51,312 nucleotides of DNA from Ruminococcus sp. UBA7013 (GCA_002449585.1 DJXD01000071.1:1-51312); one strand, 5' to 3'. Positions 9,179 to 18,531 are shown, counted from the first letter of the stretch. Notes: a model not told the origin generated them from the sequence alone. A program made the numbers and translations.

Positions 9179-9915
9179 CAGAAAAACAACAGGTGCAAGA
9201 TCAGTTTTTAGCGGCGCATGTCAGAGATATGATACGCAGGAATGCATGGCGCAGTTTTACCGGATTTCTTGACAGAAGGCAATATACAATGCTCAGGCCA
9301 ATGCTGAAAGAAGGATGTTTCCGGTTTTATGGCGGCTGTGCTTCGGCAGAACGAGGGATCTTATGTATTCATCCGGAGGATGCTGTTCCGGAAGATTCTG
9401 AATTTCCCATCACATGCCTGACAATCACATTCCGGGAAACAGATCAGATCACACACAGGGATGTTCTGGGGAGTCTGATGGCACAGCAAGTAACACGTGA
9501 CTGCATCGGAGATATTTTTGTTTCCCCCGGCAGAATACAGTGCTTTGTCACAGGTGCGGCCGCAGCGGCAGGAATGCAGCTCACGAAAATTGGCCGCATG
9601 GGTGTGAGAGTGACTGATGCCGTACCATTTGCAGATGATTATCAGCAGGCAGTGAAATCTATAACCGGAACAGTGGCTTCTCCACGGCTGGATGCAATTC
9701 TGAAAACGGCTTTGCATTTGAACCGGGAAACATGTGCAGAATTGATCTGCCGTCAGCTGGTGATGGTAAATTATCAGGAAATCACAGAAGTTTCTCGCCA
9801 TCTGAAAGAAGGAGATGTTTTCTCTGTCAGGGGATATGGAAAATTCTGCTTGAAATCTATCAGTATGCCGACCAAAAAAGGCCGTCTGCATATTGTAATT
9901 GAAAAATATTTATAA
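9175..9915 (+). CDS. ylmH: S4-domain RNA-binding protein YlmH
   Basis: A 246-residue YlmH-family protein. The N-terminal two-thirds is the family-specific alpha/beta region, which includes HRDVLGSLM and RDCIGDIFV. The last 65 residues form an S4 RNA-binding domain: SPRLDAILKTALHLNRE, then a variable turn and LKEGDVFSVRGYGKF. YlmH is linked to ribosome-associated quality control and division in Gram-positives. It overlaps sepF (ATGA) and precedes divIVA, as in Bacillus and clostridia. Confidence 0.93.
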   Translation: MTEKQQVQDQFLAAHVRDMIRRNAWRSFTGFLDRRQYTMLRPMLKEGCFRFYGGCASAERGILCIHPEDAVPEDSEFPITCLTITFRETDQITHRDVLGSLMAQQVTRDCIGDIFVSPGRIQCFVTGAAAAAGMQLTKIGRMGVRVTDAVPFADDYQQAVKSITGTVASPRLDAILKTALHLNRETCAELICRQLVMVNYQEITEVSRHLKEGDVFSVRGYGKFCLKSISMPTKKGRLHIVIEKYL

Positions 9916-9934
9916 TTTGAGGTGAGTTTGCATT

Positions 9935-10558
9935 ATGATGACAGCGGAAGAGATCAGAGGTAAAAAATTTGATAAAGCGGCCTGGGGTTATCAGGCAGAA
10001 GAAGTAGATGAATTTCTTGGCCAGCTGGAGGAAGTATTTCAGGAAATTGATGCAGAAAGAGAAGATAGTAATCACAAGATTCAAGTGCTTGCTGATAAAG
10101 TACGGGAATACATGAAAGATGAGGAAGCTATTAAAGATGCACTGCTTGGCGCACAGAAAGAAGGACATAGAACTATTTCAGAAGCAAAAGAAAAAGCAGA
10201 GCAGATTCTTGCAAGAGCAAAAGAAGAGGCTGCTATGCTTCTCGATGAAGCAACACGCCAGCATGAAATTGCAATGGAAAAAAATAGAGCTGAAATTGCA
10301 AGAGAAAAAGAGGCTCTTGCCGAAGCGAAAAAAATGGTTGCCGATTTCAAGCGGAGTCTGTTTGATATGTATAAAACCCATCTGGAAAAGATTTCTGCTA
10401 TGCCTGAGGAAAATGAAGAACTGCCGCCGCCTTCTGAAGAAACTGCCGGCGTTACAGTAGATGCTGCAAAAGAAGCCATTCTTGCCGCTGCTATGTCTGC
10501 TGCCCCCCCAGCTGAAACCGTTTCATTTACCCCTCCTGTTCCAGATGATTTTAATTAA
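9935..10558 (+). CDS. divIVA: DivIVA-family cell division/polarity protein
   Basis: A 207-residue coiled-coil protein. The N-terminal DivIVA signature is EEIRGKKFDKAAWGYQAEEVDEFL, quoted here only to its key residues: the F-D-K core, the GY pair and the VDEFL end. These form the membrane-curvature-sensing head. Residues 30-150 are a nearly unbroken heptad coiled coil rich in Glu, Lys and Ala. The C-terminus is a Pro/Ala-rich disordered tail. It probably marks poles and division sites and organises wall synthesis. The start follows GAGGTGA. An intrinsic terminator follows directly. Confidence 0.94.
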   Translation: MMTAEEIRGKKFDKAAWGYQAEEVDEFLGQLEEVFQEIDAEREDSNHKIQVLADKVREYMKDEEAIKDALLGAQKEGHRTISEAKEKAEQILARAKEEAAMLLDEATRQHEIAMEKNRAEIAREKEALAEAKKMVADFKRSLFDMYKTHLEKISAMPEENEELPPPSEETAGVTVDAAKEAILAAAMSAAPPAETVSFTPPVPDDFN

Positions 10559-10566
10559 TCAGGAAA

Positions 10567-10592
10567 ATCCCCCGCTTTGAAAGTGGGGGAAT
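10567..10592 (+). terminator. Intrinsic terminator after divIVA
   Basis: Stem TCCCCC-G-CTTT / AAG-T-GGGGGA with a two-base loop, followed by AATTATATTT. It starts 9 bases after the divIVA stop and closes the division block. Confidence 0.8.
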
Positions 10593-10605
10593 TATATTTC
10601 ACCTC

Positions 10606-10634
10606 TTGACAAATTGCGAAAAATACGGTATACT
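10606..10634 (+). promoter_or_regulatory. Sigma-A-type promoter for ileS
   Basis: TTGACA (10606-10611), a 17-base spacer, then TATACT (10629-10634). It lies between the divIVA terminator and a leader of about 140 nt upstream of ileS. Confidence 0.85.
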
Positions 10635-10639
10635 GAATA

Positions 10640-10780
10640 TAGTATAAGGGATTCCCTTCTCTGTGAGAACAGAAAGGGAAAGAACCATGGGACACATGGG
10701 GATCGCCCGACAGATCAGCCGGGAACCAAACCCATCACCGGGGGAGGATGTCACTCAACAGGAAAGGAATATTTCTAATT
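10640..10780 (+). promoter_or_regulatory. Structured 5' leader of ileS, class unknown
   Basis: About 140 nt of transcribed leader. Near its start is a hairpin with stem TTCCCTT/AAGGGAA. It is followed by CCATGGGACACATGG and by GC-rich complementary blocks (GGGATCGCCCG, CAGCCGGG, CCCATCACCGGGGG). ileS genes in Bacillota are often under T-box control, but I find no T-box core (TGGnACCGCG) and no run-of-T terminator before the start codon. Any regulation might therefore act on translation. The Shine-Dalgarno AGGAAAGGA lies at 10760-10768. Confidence 0.45.
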
Positions 10781-13567
10781 ATGGCACAGGATTACAAGAA
10801 TTCGCTGAATATGCCTCAAACAGCATTTCCAATGCGGGGCAATCTGCCGAAGCGTGAGCCAGAGGTGCTCGCACAATGGGAACAGAAACGACTTTATGAT
10901 TTGATCATGGAAAAAAATGCCGGAAAGAAAAGTTTTATGTTCCATGATGGCCCTCCGTATGCAAATGGTACAATTCATATTGGTACAGCATTGAATAAAA
11001 TTCTGAAAGATTTTATTTTCAAGCAGAAAAATATGACAGGGTATTATGCGCCCTATGTTCCCGGCTGGGATACGCATGGTTTACCTATTGAGCTGAAAGC
11101 CCTGAAAGAAATCGGTGTGGAAAATGGTGCAATTCCGCCGCTGGATCTCAGACAGGCCTGCAAAAATTTTGCGCTGACTCATGTCGAAAATCAGAAACAA
11201 CAGTTCAAACGGCTCGGAACAATTGCAGATTATGATCATCCGTATCTGACGCTTAGACCAGAATATGAAGCTCGTCAAGTGGAAGTATTCGGGAAAATGG
11301 CAAGAGATGGCTATATGTATAAAGGCCTGAAGCCTGTTTATTGGTGTCCTGATTGTAATACAGCTCTTGCTGAAGCGGAAATTGAATATGAAAATGATCC
11401 GTGTAAATCTATCTATGTGAAATTTAGAGTGACAGATGATAAAGGCCTGTTCTCTGCAATGGGATTAGATCTCAAAAATGTGTATTTCGTCATCTGGACA
11501 ACTACCACATGGACAATTCCCGGCAACCTGGCGATCTGCTTGGGGCCTGATTATAATTATACATTGGTGAAAGTCGGGGAAGAATATTATGTCATGGCGG
11601 ATGAACTGGTGAAAACCGTAATGGAAACCGCAGGCATTCAAGAATATTCAACAGATGGCATTTTTACAGGCGCACAGCTGGAAGGTATCAAAACCAAACA
11701 TCCGCTTTATGACAGAGTTTCCCCGATTATTATCGGCGATCATGTAACGCTTGAAAGCGGTACGGGCTGCGTACATACTGCCCCCGGCTATGGTGTCGAA
11801 GACTATGAAGTATGCAAGAATTATGATGATATTGGTATTATCGTCTGCGTGGATGCAAAAGGCCGCCAAACTGCCGAAGCAGGAGAATTTGAAGGCCTTG
11901 ACACAGATCAGGCAAATCAGAAAATTGCACAACGATTAGTAGAAGAGGGCGCAATGCTTGCTATGCAGAATATTGTGCATCAGTATCCGCATTGCTGGCG
12001 GTGTCATTCTCCGATTATTTATAGAGCTACAGAACAGTGGTTCTGTTCTGTGAACGGATTCAAAGAAAATGCCATTAAGGCAATTGAAAGTGTCAAATGG
12101 ATTCCTGAATGGGGCGAGGATCGTATTAAAGGCATGGTCAGAGATCGCAGCGACTGGTGTATTTCTCGCCAGAGAACTTGGGGCGTTCCTATTCCCGTGG
12201 TTTATTGCAAAGATTGCAAAAAGCCCATTGTGACAGATGCCACTGTCAAGAGTATCGCTGATGTGTTCAGAGCAGAAGGCTCAGACGCATGGTGGAAAAA
12301 AGAAGTTTCTGAACTGATCCCGGCAGATACAAAATGTGAGTGCGGCTGTCAGGAATTTACAAAAGAATATGATATTATGGATGTCTGGTTTGATTCCGGT
12401 GTATCACATACAGCAGTACTTGATAATTATGATGAATTAACTTGGCCAGCAGATCTGTATCTGGAGGGCGCAGATCAATATAGAGGTTGGTTTCAATCTT
12501 CCCTGCTGACTTCTGTTGTCTATAAAGGCACTGCGCCATATAAATCCGTATGTACACATGGCTGGGTCGTAGATGGCGAAGGCAAGGCAATGCATAAATC
12601 TCTCGGAAATGGCATTGCTCCGGAAGAAGTAATTGAACAGTATGGCGCAGATATTCTCCGCTTATGGGTTGCTTCTTCAGATTATCATTCTGATATTAGA
12701 ATTTCTAAAGATATTCTTAGTCAATTATCTGACGCTTATAGAAAAATCAGAAATACAGCAAGATATATTCTTGGTAATTTCAGCGATGGTGAAACGGTAT
12801 TTAATCCAGATGCAGATTCTGTTTCTTATGATCAGCTGGATGAGCTGGATGAATGGATTCTTATGCGCCTGAATCAGCTTACAAAGAAAGTTAATGCTGG
12901 TTATGATGCTTATGATTTCCACTCTGTATTCCATGCAATCCGGAATTTCTGCACTGTGGATCTGTCAAGCTTTTATCTGGATATTATCAAAGATCGTCTG
13001 TACTGCGAAAAAGTCAATTCTGCAACCAGAAGAGCCGCTCAGACAGCTATGTATCGTGTACTTGATGCGCTTGTCAGAATGATGGCTCCTATCCTGAGCT
13101 TTACCAGTGAGGAAATCTGGCAGAATATGCCGCATAAAGCAGAGGATGATGCAAGAAGTGTATTCCTGAATCCGTTTATTCCTGAAAGTGATGAAGTGAC
13201 AACAGATCCCGTATTTGCGGCCAAATGGGATGAAATTTATGCGATTCGGGAAGCTGTTAATAAAAAACTCGAAGAAAAACGCAATGAAAAACTCATTGGC
13301 AAATCTCTGGAGGCCAAAGTGATTATCACTGTCAAAGAAGATGCAGAGGCACAGCGGCTTAAAAGCTGGACAGAATTAAAAGATGTCCTGATTGTATCAG
13401 CTGTTGAAATCTGTACAGGTGACACCGGAGAAGCAGATTTTGCTTATGAAATTCAGAAAGCATCCGGCAATAAATGTGAAAGATGCTGGTGCTATTCCGA
13501 AGAAGTCGGCAAAATTCAGCTGCATCCCACTCTGTGCAAACGCTGTGCGGAAGTGATGGGCGAATAA
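10781..13567 (+). CDS. ileS: Isoleucyl-tRNA synthetase
   Basis: A 928-residue class I synthetase that charges tRNA-Ile and edits valine. The HIGH-type motif is HIGT at about residues 66-69 (in NGTIHIGTALNK). The CP1 editing domain includes TTTTWTIPGNLA. The KMSKS equivalent is KAMHKSLGN at about residue 600, a common variant in this enzyme. The C-terminal zinc finger has CERCW and CKRC. The start at 10781 gives the usual MAQDYKNSLN N-terminus; the open frame reaches 10748 but without a better ribosome site. Confidence 0.98.
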   Translation: MAQDYKNSLNMPQTAFPMRGNLPKREPEVLAQWEQKRLYDLIMEKNAGKKSFMFHDGPPYANGTIHIGTALNKILKDFIFKQKNMTGYYAPYVPGWDTHGLPIELKALKEIGVENGAIPPLDLRQACKNFALTHVENQKQQFKRLGTIADYDHPYLTLRPEYEARQVEVFGKMARDGYMYKGLKPVYWCPDCNTALAEAEIEYENDPCKSIYVKFRVTDDKGLFSAMGLDLKNVYFVIWTTTTWTIPGNLAICLGPDYNYTLVKVGEEYYVMADELVKTVMETAGIQEYSTDGIFTGAQLEGIKTKHPLYDRVSPIIIGDHVTLESGTGCVHTAPGYGVEDYEVCKNYDDIGIIVCVDAKGRQTAEAGEFEGLDTDQANQKIAQRLVEEGAMLAMQNIVHQYPHCWRCHSPIIYRATEQWFCSVNGFKENAIKAIESVKWIPEWGEDRIKGMVRDRSDWCISRQRTWGVPIPVVYCKDCKKPIVTDATVKSIADVFRAEGSDAWWKKEVSELIPADTKCECGCQEFTKEYDIMDVWFDSGVSHTAVLDNYDELTWPADLYLEGADQYRGWFQSSLLTSVVYKGTAPYKSVCTHGWVVDGEGKAMHKSLGNGIAPEEVIEQYGADILRLWVASSDYHSDIRISKDILSQLSDAYRKIRNTARYILGNFSDGETVFNPDADSVSYDQLDELDEWILMRLNQLTKKVNAGYDAYDFHSVFHAIRNFCTVDLSSFYLDIIKDRLYCEKVNSATRRAAQTAMYRVLDALVRMMAPILSFTSEEIWQNMPHKAEDDARSVFLNPFIPESDEVTTDPVFAAKWDEIYAIREAVNKKLEEKRNEKLIGKSLEAKVIITVKEDAEAQRLKSWTELKDVLIVSAVEICTGDTGEADFAYEIQKASGNKCERCWCYSEEVGKIQLHPTLCKRCAEVMGE

Positions 13568-13578
13568 TAAAGCAGAGC

Positions 13579-13608
13579 GGCCTGCTGGGACGGCAGGCCT
13601 GCTATTTT
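13579..13608 (+). terminator. Intrinsic terminator between ileS and lspA
   Basis: GGCCTGC / GCAGGCC stem with a seven-base loop, then TGCTATTTTT. Only 16 bases separate it from lspA, so some readthrough or a short downstream promoter is needed for lspA-rluD expression. Confidence 0.75.
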
Positions 13609-13624
13609 TCAGAAAGGGGAAAAC

Positions 13625-14119
13625 ATGCTGATTCTTGCTGTATTTGTGATACTTGCAATTGCTGGCGCAGACCAGATAATTAAATACTGGATTGTCCAGA
13701 ATTTTGAGTTATATCAGGAAAAGCCATTTCTGCAAATTGGCAGTCTGGATATTATGCATCTGCATTTTATTGAAAATACTGGATCAGCATTCAGCAGTTT
13801 TGCCGGGCAGACGGTATTTCTCTTGATCATATCAGCTTTGGGTATGGGTGTCTGTATTTATAGCTTGATTCGCTATGCAAAAAAAAACAGGCTGTTATAC
13901 TGGAGTCTTGTTATGATTCTGGGCGGTGCGCTGGGCAATATGCTGGATCGCATATTCCGGGGCGGCCGTGTAGTGGATTATCTGGATTTGCAGCTGTTTG
14001 ATTTTGCAATTTTTAATCTGGCAGATTGTTTTGTCAGTGTGGGAACAGTGCTATTAATGGTTTATATTGCATTTTTCATGGAAAAAGAAGAGAAGAGGCA
14101 GAAGAATGACAACACATGA
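13625..14119 (+). CDS. lspA: Lipoprotein signal peptidase LspA (signal peptidase II)
   Basis: A 164-residue aspartic protease with four membrane helices that cleaves diacylglyceryl-modified prolipoproteins. Conserved signatures are GADQIIKYW near the N-terminus, HFIENTGSAF, GGALGNMLDRIFRGGRVVDY with the first catalytic Asp, and FNLADC with the second. The start follows AGAAAGGGG. At least one lipoprotein substrate candidate is encoded in this window (22140-22604). The end overlaps the next gene by 14 bases. Confidence 0.96.
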   Translation: MLILAVFVILAIAGADQIIKYWIVQNFELYQEKPFLQIGSLDIMHLHFIENTGSAFSSFAGQTVFLLIISALGMGVCIYSLIRYAKKNRLLYWSLVMILGGALGNMLDRIFRGGRVVDYLDLQLFDFAIFNLADCFVSVGTVLLMVYIAFFMEKEEKRQKNDNT

Positions 14120-15008
14120 ACTGATCTTTCCGGCAGAAGCCGAAGGCATACGGCTGGATAAATGGATTGCAGGACTTGAAATCGGCCTGACACGCTGCGC
14201 TGTACAAGGATTAATTGCCGCCGGAAATGTGACAGCTGACGGAAAAACGATTCCCAAAAATTTCAGACCCAAGGCAAATATGAAAATCAGCGTGATGATA
14301 CCGCCCCCAGAGGAAATTGCAGTCATTCCACAGGAAATTCCACTTGAAATTCTGTATGAAGATGAAGATCTGCTAGTTGTCAATAAACCAAAAGGCATGG
14401 TTGTACATCCGGCAGCAGGAAATTATGATGAAACGCTTGTGAATGCATTGCTTTATCATTGCAAGGGAAGCCTGTCCGGAATCAATGGCGTGATTCGTCC
14501 GGGGATTGTACATAGAATTGATAAAAATACCAGCGGTCTCTTGATTGTGGCTAAGAATGATATGGCTCATCAGGGACTTGCTGAACAAATTAAGGCGCAT
14601 AGCTTTACAAGAGAGTATGAAGCACTTGCAGTAGGGCATTTTTTGGAGAAAACAGGAGTGATCAATGCCCCGATCGGAAGAAGCAAAACAGACCGGAAAA
14701 AAATGTGTGTGACAGATCAAAATGCAAAATCAGCTATCACACATTATGAAGTAATCCGGCAATATGCAGGGCTGGCGCATGTAAAGCTGATTCTGGAAAC
14801 AGGCCGGACACATCAGATCCGTGTGCATCTTGCTTATATTGGTCATCCGGTTTATGGGGATGATGTATATGGAAAAGCAGTGAAAGGCACACAAGGGCAA
14901 TGTTTACATGCCCGAAAAATCGGGTTTATCCATCCCCGGACAGGGGAATATCTGGAATTTTCCGCACCTGCTCCGGCATATTTTCAGAAATTATTAGAAA
15001 AGATGTGA
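14106..15008 (+). CDS. rluD: RluD-type 23S rRNA pseudouridine synthase
   Basis: A 300-residue protein with an N-terminal S4 domain (IRLDKWIAGLEIGLTRCAVQGLI) and an RluA-family catalytic domain. The catalytic Asp lies in IVHRIDKNTSGLLIVAKND. Other family blocks are VVNKPKGMVVHPA and ETGRTHQIRVHLAYIGHPVYGD. It most resembles RluD/YlyB, which modifies the 23S helix 69 loop, but the exact target cannot be fixed by eye. The start at 14106 follows AGAGG and lies inside the lspA 3' end, the standard lspA-rluD pairing. Confidence 0.93.
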   Translation: MTTHELIFPAEAEGIRLDKWIAGLEIGLTRCAVQGLIAAGNVTADGKTIPKNFRPKANMKISVMIPPPEEIAVIPQEIPLEILYEDEDLLVVNKPKGMVVHPAAGNYDETLVNALLYHCKGSLSGINGVIRPGIVHRIDKNTSGLLIVAKNDMAHQGLAEQIKAHSFTREYEALAVGHFLEKTGVINAPIGRSKTDRKKMCVTDQNAKSAITHYEVIRQYAGLAHVKLILETGRTHQIRVHLAYIGHPVYGDDVYGKAVKGTQGQCLHARKIGFIHPRTGEYLEFSAPAPAYFQKLLEKM

Positions 15009-15009
15009 C

Positions 15010-15831
15010 ATGATGAAATTAGATCAAAAGCTCTGTATTATTACAGATCTGGACGGAACATTGCTTCCGGCAAGTAAAATTCCCCTGGATCAGGATAAAA
15101 AAGCCATTCGGAAATTTGAAGAAGCTGGCGGCTTATTTTCTATTGCAACAGGCCGCACGGTTCAGGCTTCTGCACGATATGCCGAACAGCTGGATCTTAA
15201 AAGCCCTATGATTGTTTTCAATGGCGCAGCAATTTATAATCATCAAAATCAAGAATATTTATTTGTTCATGCGCTTCCGGATACAGCCAAAGCCATGACA
15301 GAGAAAATTATCACAGAACAGCCCCATGCAGGCGGGGAAATTCTCTGTCTGAAAGATACATGGGTTGTCAATAATACAGAACATGAAAAAATGCATATCC
15401 AGATCTGTGGCGTATCCCCTAGATATGGCACAGTGCAGGAAGTACAGGGCACATGGCTAAAAGTCCTGTTTGCCATGTCACCAGATGAAATTCCTGCATT
15501 TATCCAGTATATTCAAGATCAACATTTTCAGGGTGTTGATTTTATGCGCTCAGAAACGAAATTTTATGAAATGCTTCCCGAAGGCGTTTCCAAAGGCAGT
15601 GCCCTGACAGCTTATAGAAATCTACCCGGCATGAAAGAATTTAAATTCATCGCTGTAGGGGATTTTGATAATGATATTGCAATGCTCAAAGCAGCAGATC
15701 TCGCCGTTTGTCCTGCCAATGCAGCTGATCCGGTTAAAGCCGTTTCTGATCTGATTCTGTCCAGATCCTGTGAAGAGGGTGCTATGGAAGAATTGATTTC
15801 TAAAATTTTAAATCAGGAGATATTAATATGA
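15010..15831 (+). CDS. Cof-type HAD-superfamily phosphatase
   Basis: A 273-residue HAD hydrolase of the IIB (Cof) subtype. Motif I is ITDLDGTLLP with the nucleophile Asp, motif II is FSIATGRT, the motif III Lys is in EGVSKGSALTAY, and motif IV is AVGDFDNDIAML. The cap domain lies at about residues 85-185. Such enzymes dephosphorylate sugar phosphates, flavin or PLP-type substrates; the substrate is unknown here. It starts 1 base after rluD and overlaps the next gene by 4 bases. Confidence 0.9.
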   Translation: MMKLDQKLCIITDLDGTLLPASKIPLDQDKKAIRKFEEAGGLFSIATGRTVQASARYAEQLDLKSPMIVFNGAAIYNHQNQEYLFVHALPDTAKAMTEKIITEQPHAGGEILCLKDTWVVNNTEHEKMHIQICGVSPRYGTVQEVQGTWLKVLFAMSPDEIPAFIQYIQDQHFQGVDFMRSETKFYEMLPEGVSKGSALTAYRNLPGMKEFKFIAVGDFDNDIAMLKAADLAVCPANAADPVKAVSDLILSRSCEEGAMEELISKILNQEILI

Positions 15832-16376
15832 AAATTTTAAATCTGCATGGCTATCATGCATCTGCACAGAATAGTTCTTGCCTAGCATTGGAAAAACAAG
15901 GCTTTTCTGTGATTTCTCCTCAGCTTGATTATGATAAAGAAAGTCCAAAAGAAATTTTAATGCAGCTGGTACAGCTTTATGATTCAGAAAACTGCCATGC
16001 TGTAACCGGGAGCAGTATGGGCGGATTTTTCGCTTTTCAGGTGGCCGCTGTGAAACAGTGCCCTGCTGTTCTTATTAATCCTTGTTTGAATCCGTTTCAG
16101 ACTCTCCCGGAAATTGGCTTTGAAAACAGAGATTTTATCATGCAATATATCGAATTATTTTCTAATCTTTCAAAGCTGAATCTGGAAAAAACATTTGCCA
16201 TTATCGGGGAAAAAGATACTGTCATCAAGACACATGACTTTTTGAAATATCTGCTTGGACTGGAACATTGTGTTCTGATTCCGAACGGCGGTCATCCGGG
16301 TTCTTCTCTCCCCTTATATGAAATTTTTGAAGACTATGCAGAAGAATTTTTTGCCAATAACAGTGAAAACTGTTAA
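15828..16376 (+). CDS. YqiA/UPF0227-like alpha/beta-hydrolase (esterase)
   Basis: A 182-residue small alpha/beta hydrolase. It begins ILNLHGYHASAQNS and carries the nucleophile elbow GSSMGGFFA at about residue 62. A likely acid is in IIGEKDTVI and the catalytic His in NGGHPGSS. The length and the LHG-x(5)-S start resemble the YqiA esterase family. It is coupled to the HAD gene by a 4-base overlap. The substrate is unknown. Confidence 0.8.
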   Translation: MKILNLHGYHASAQNSSCLALEKQGFSVISPQLDYDKESPKEILMQLVQLYDSENCHAVTGSSMGGFFAFQVAAVKQCPAVLINPCLNPFQTLPEIGFENRDFIMQYIELFSNLSKLNLEKTFAIIGEKDTVIKTHDFLKYLLGLEHCVLIPNGGHPGSSLPLYEIFEDYAEEFFANNSENC

Positions 16377-16398
16377 ATAAAATTATCGGAGGTTATTT

Positions 16399-17241
16399 AT
16401 GGACGAAGCGATCAGGAAACAGCTTGAAAAAATAGCTGTCAATGTCCGCATGGGTGTTCTGACAGGAACATTTCATGCAAAATCCGGTCATCCAGGCGGT
16501 TCGCTGTCAATTGCGGATCTGGTGACATATCTGTATTTTCATCAAATGCATGTGGATGCGCAGAATCCGGATGATGAAAACCGTGACAGATTAGTATTAT
16601 CAAAAGGCCACTGTGCCCCGGCATTATATGCCGCATTAGCAGAAAAAGGCTATTTTGATAAAAAAGAATTAGAAAGTCTGCGGCATATCGGTGCAATGCT
16701 CCAGGGACATCCTAGCATTCATACACCCGGAATTGATATGTCAAGCGGTTCTCTTGGTCAGGGCATTTCCGCCGCCTGCGGCATGGCTCTCGCTGGAAAA
16801 CTGAATCAGAAAGATTATCATGTCTATGCCATTCTGGGAGACGGCGAAATCGAAGAAGGTCAGGTATGGGAGGCCGCTATGTTCGCCGCACATTATCAGC
16901 TGGATCATCTGATTGCAATTGTGGATCATAATGGCCTTCAGATTGATGGCAAAATTACAGAAGTCTGCTCTCCTGAACCAATTGATGAAAAATTTAAAGC
17001 GTTCGGCTGGCATGTAATTCTTCTGAATGATGCCCATGATTTCGATCAGATCGAAAAAGCATTTCAGGAAGCGAGTACGATTACAGGAAAACCGATTGTT
17101 ATTATTCAGAAAAGCATCAAGGGAAAAGGCGTTTCTTTCATGGAAAATCAGGTATCCTGGCATGGTGCTGCCCCAAATGCAGAACAGTATGAACAGGCTA
17201 TGAGTGAATTGAAAACCGCTCTGGCAGAATTGGAGGCGTAA
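16399..17241 (+). CDS. tktA: Transketolase, N-terminal subunit
   Basis: A 280-residue protein covering the thiamine-diphosphate pyrophosphate-binding half of transketolase. Key blocks are HAKSGHPGGSLS, LSKGHCAPALYA, and the ThDP/Mg motif GDGEIEEGQVWEAAMFAAH ending in IVDHNG. Clostridia and archaea commonly split transketolase into two genes; the partner follows 3 bases downstream. The pair moves two-carbon ketol units in the pentose-phosphate pathway. Its dependence on thiamine diphosphate fits the thiamine genes nearby. The start follows TCGGAGGT. Confidence 0.95.
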   Translation: MDEAIRKQLEKIAVNVRMGVLTGTFHAKSGHPGGSLSIADLVTYLYFHQMHVDAQNPDDENRDRLVLSKGHCAPALYAALAEKGYFDKKELESLRHIGAMLQGHPSIHTPGIDMSSGSLGQGISAACGMALAGKLNQKDYHVYAILGDGEIEEGQVWEAAMFAAHYQLDHLIAIVDHNGLQIDGKITEVCSPEPIDEKFKAFGWHVILLNDAHDFDQIEKAFQEASTITGKPIVIIQKSIKGKGVSFMENQVSWHGAAPNAEQYEQAMSELKTALAELEA

Positions 17242-17244
17242 ATC

Positions 17245-18195
17245 ATGGCTGAGATCAAGAAAAAAGCAACCCGTGAAAGCTATGGGGAAGCAATTACAGA
17301 ATTAGCTGAAACATATCCGAATTTAGTTGTTCTTGATGCTGATCTTGCCGCCGCTACCAAGACAGGCATTTTCAAGAAAGCCCACCCGGAAAGATTCTTT
17401 GACTGCGGCATTGCAGAGGAGAATATGATGGGCGTGGCCGCTGGTCTAGCCGCTTCCGGGATGATCCCGTTCGCAAGCTCTTTTGCAATGTTCGCCGCCG
17501 GACGTGCTTATGAAATTGTACGGAATTCTATTGGCTATCCGCATCTGAATGTAAAAATCGGCGCAACACATGCCGGGATTTCTGTCGGCGAAGATGGCGC
17601 AACCCATCAATGCAATGAAGATATTGCTTTAATGCGTACCATTCCGGGAATGACTGTGATTGTTCCTTGTGATGATGTCGAAGCAAAAGCCGCTGTCAAG
17701 GCCGCTGTTGATTATGAAGGGCCTGTTTATATGCGATTTGGACGGCTGGCCGCTCCCATTCTGAATGATCCGGAAACATATCAGTTTGAGATTGGTAAGG
17801 GGATCACACTCCGGGAATCAGAGAAAGATCAGATCACTATCATTGCAACTGGTTTGATGGTTGCTGAAGCCGTTGCCGCCGCTGATGCGCTCAAATCAGA
17901 AGGAATTCAAGCCAGAGTGATCAATATTCACACGATTAAGCCCCTTGATACAGAATTGATCTGTAAGGCCGCAAAGGAAACAGGCAGAATCATCACTGTA
18001 GAAGAGCATAGCATTATCGGAGGTCTTGGGAGTGCTGTTGCGGAATGCGTGACGGAATATTATCCTGTACCAGTCACAAAGATCGGTGTCAATGATGAAT
18101 TTGGCCATTCAGGGCCTGCATTGGATCTGCTGAAAGAATTCGGTCTGTCCAGTGAAAATATCATCAAGACTGTCAAGGCCGTTCTGAATCAATAA
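17245..18195 (+). CDS. tktB: Transketolase, C-terminal subunit
   Basis: A 316-residue protein with the pyrimidine-binding domain (VLDADLAAATKTG, GIAEENMMGVAAGLA, the catalytic Glu in the AEEN motif) and the C-terminal transketolase domain (IINIHTIKPLD, EEHSIIGGLGSAVAE). It acts as a heterodimer with the preceding subunit. The order and 3-base spacing are typical. DXS-like proteins share this fold, but the split into two genes favours transketolase. Confidence 0.95.
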   Translation: MAEIKKKATRESYGEAITELAETYPNLVVLDADLAAATKTGIFKKAHPERFFDCGIAEENMMGVAAGLAASGMIPFASSFAMFAAGRAYEIVRNSIGYPHLNVKIGATHAGISVGEDGATHQCNEDIALMRTIPGMTVIVPCDDVEAKAAVKAAVDYEGPVYMRFGRLAAPILNDPETYQFEIGKGITLRESEKDQITIIATGLMVAEAVAAADALKSEGIQARVINIHTIKPLDTELICKAAKETGRIITVEEHSIIGGLGSAVAECVTEYYPVPVTKIGVNDEFGHSGPALDLLKEFGLSSENIIKTVKAVLNQ

Positions 18196-18212
18196 CAGAA
18201 AGATGATATTAT

Positions 18213-18527
18213 ATGAAAAAAAGACCTGAATCAGATATGGATGAAGATTATATCACAGATTATACAGGCCTTTGCGGGAATTGTCATTCCTATATTGGAA
18301 ATGATAATTATTGTTGTATCTGCGGTACAAAGGCCGGTGAGGGTAAATTTCTTCCTTTTTACGGACAATGTTTATATGGCCCTCCGCCTGTTCGGCAAGA
18401 TTATGAATGTACTGCTTGTGGTCATAAATGGAATCGTATTGTGTATATCTATAAACATTATGAATATTGTCCGAAATGTGGCCAGAAAACAGCTAAATCT
18501 ATTTCAGAGCCGAAAAAAATATTTTAA
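18213..18527 (+). CDS. Small zinc-ribbon protein, function unknown
   Basis: A 104-residue hydrophilic protein with two cysteine clusters: CGNC with CCICG about 13 residues later, and CTACG with CPKCG about 18 residues later. Each is a rubredoxin-like knuckle pair that should hold one zinc. I do not recognise a family. It lies 17 bases after the transketolase pair and just before an intrinsic terminator, so it is probably the last gene of that operon. Confidence 0.65.
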   Translation: MKKRPESDMDEDYITDYTGLCGNCHSYIGNDNYCCICGTKAGEGKFLPFYGQCLYGPPPVRQDYECTACGHKWNRIVYIYKHYEYCPKCGQKTAKSISEPKKIF

Positions 18528-18531
18528 TATG

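Noticed and set aside
10663..10857. 64-codon ORF across the ileS leader
   Set aside because: It overlaps the ileS start in another frame and covers a structured leader; no family pattern or good ribosome site.
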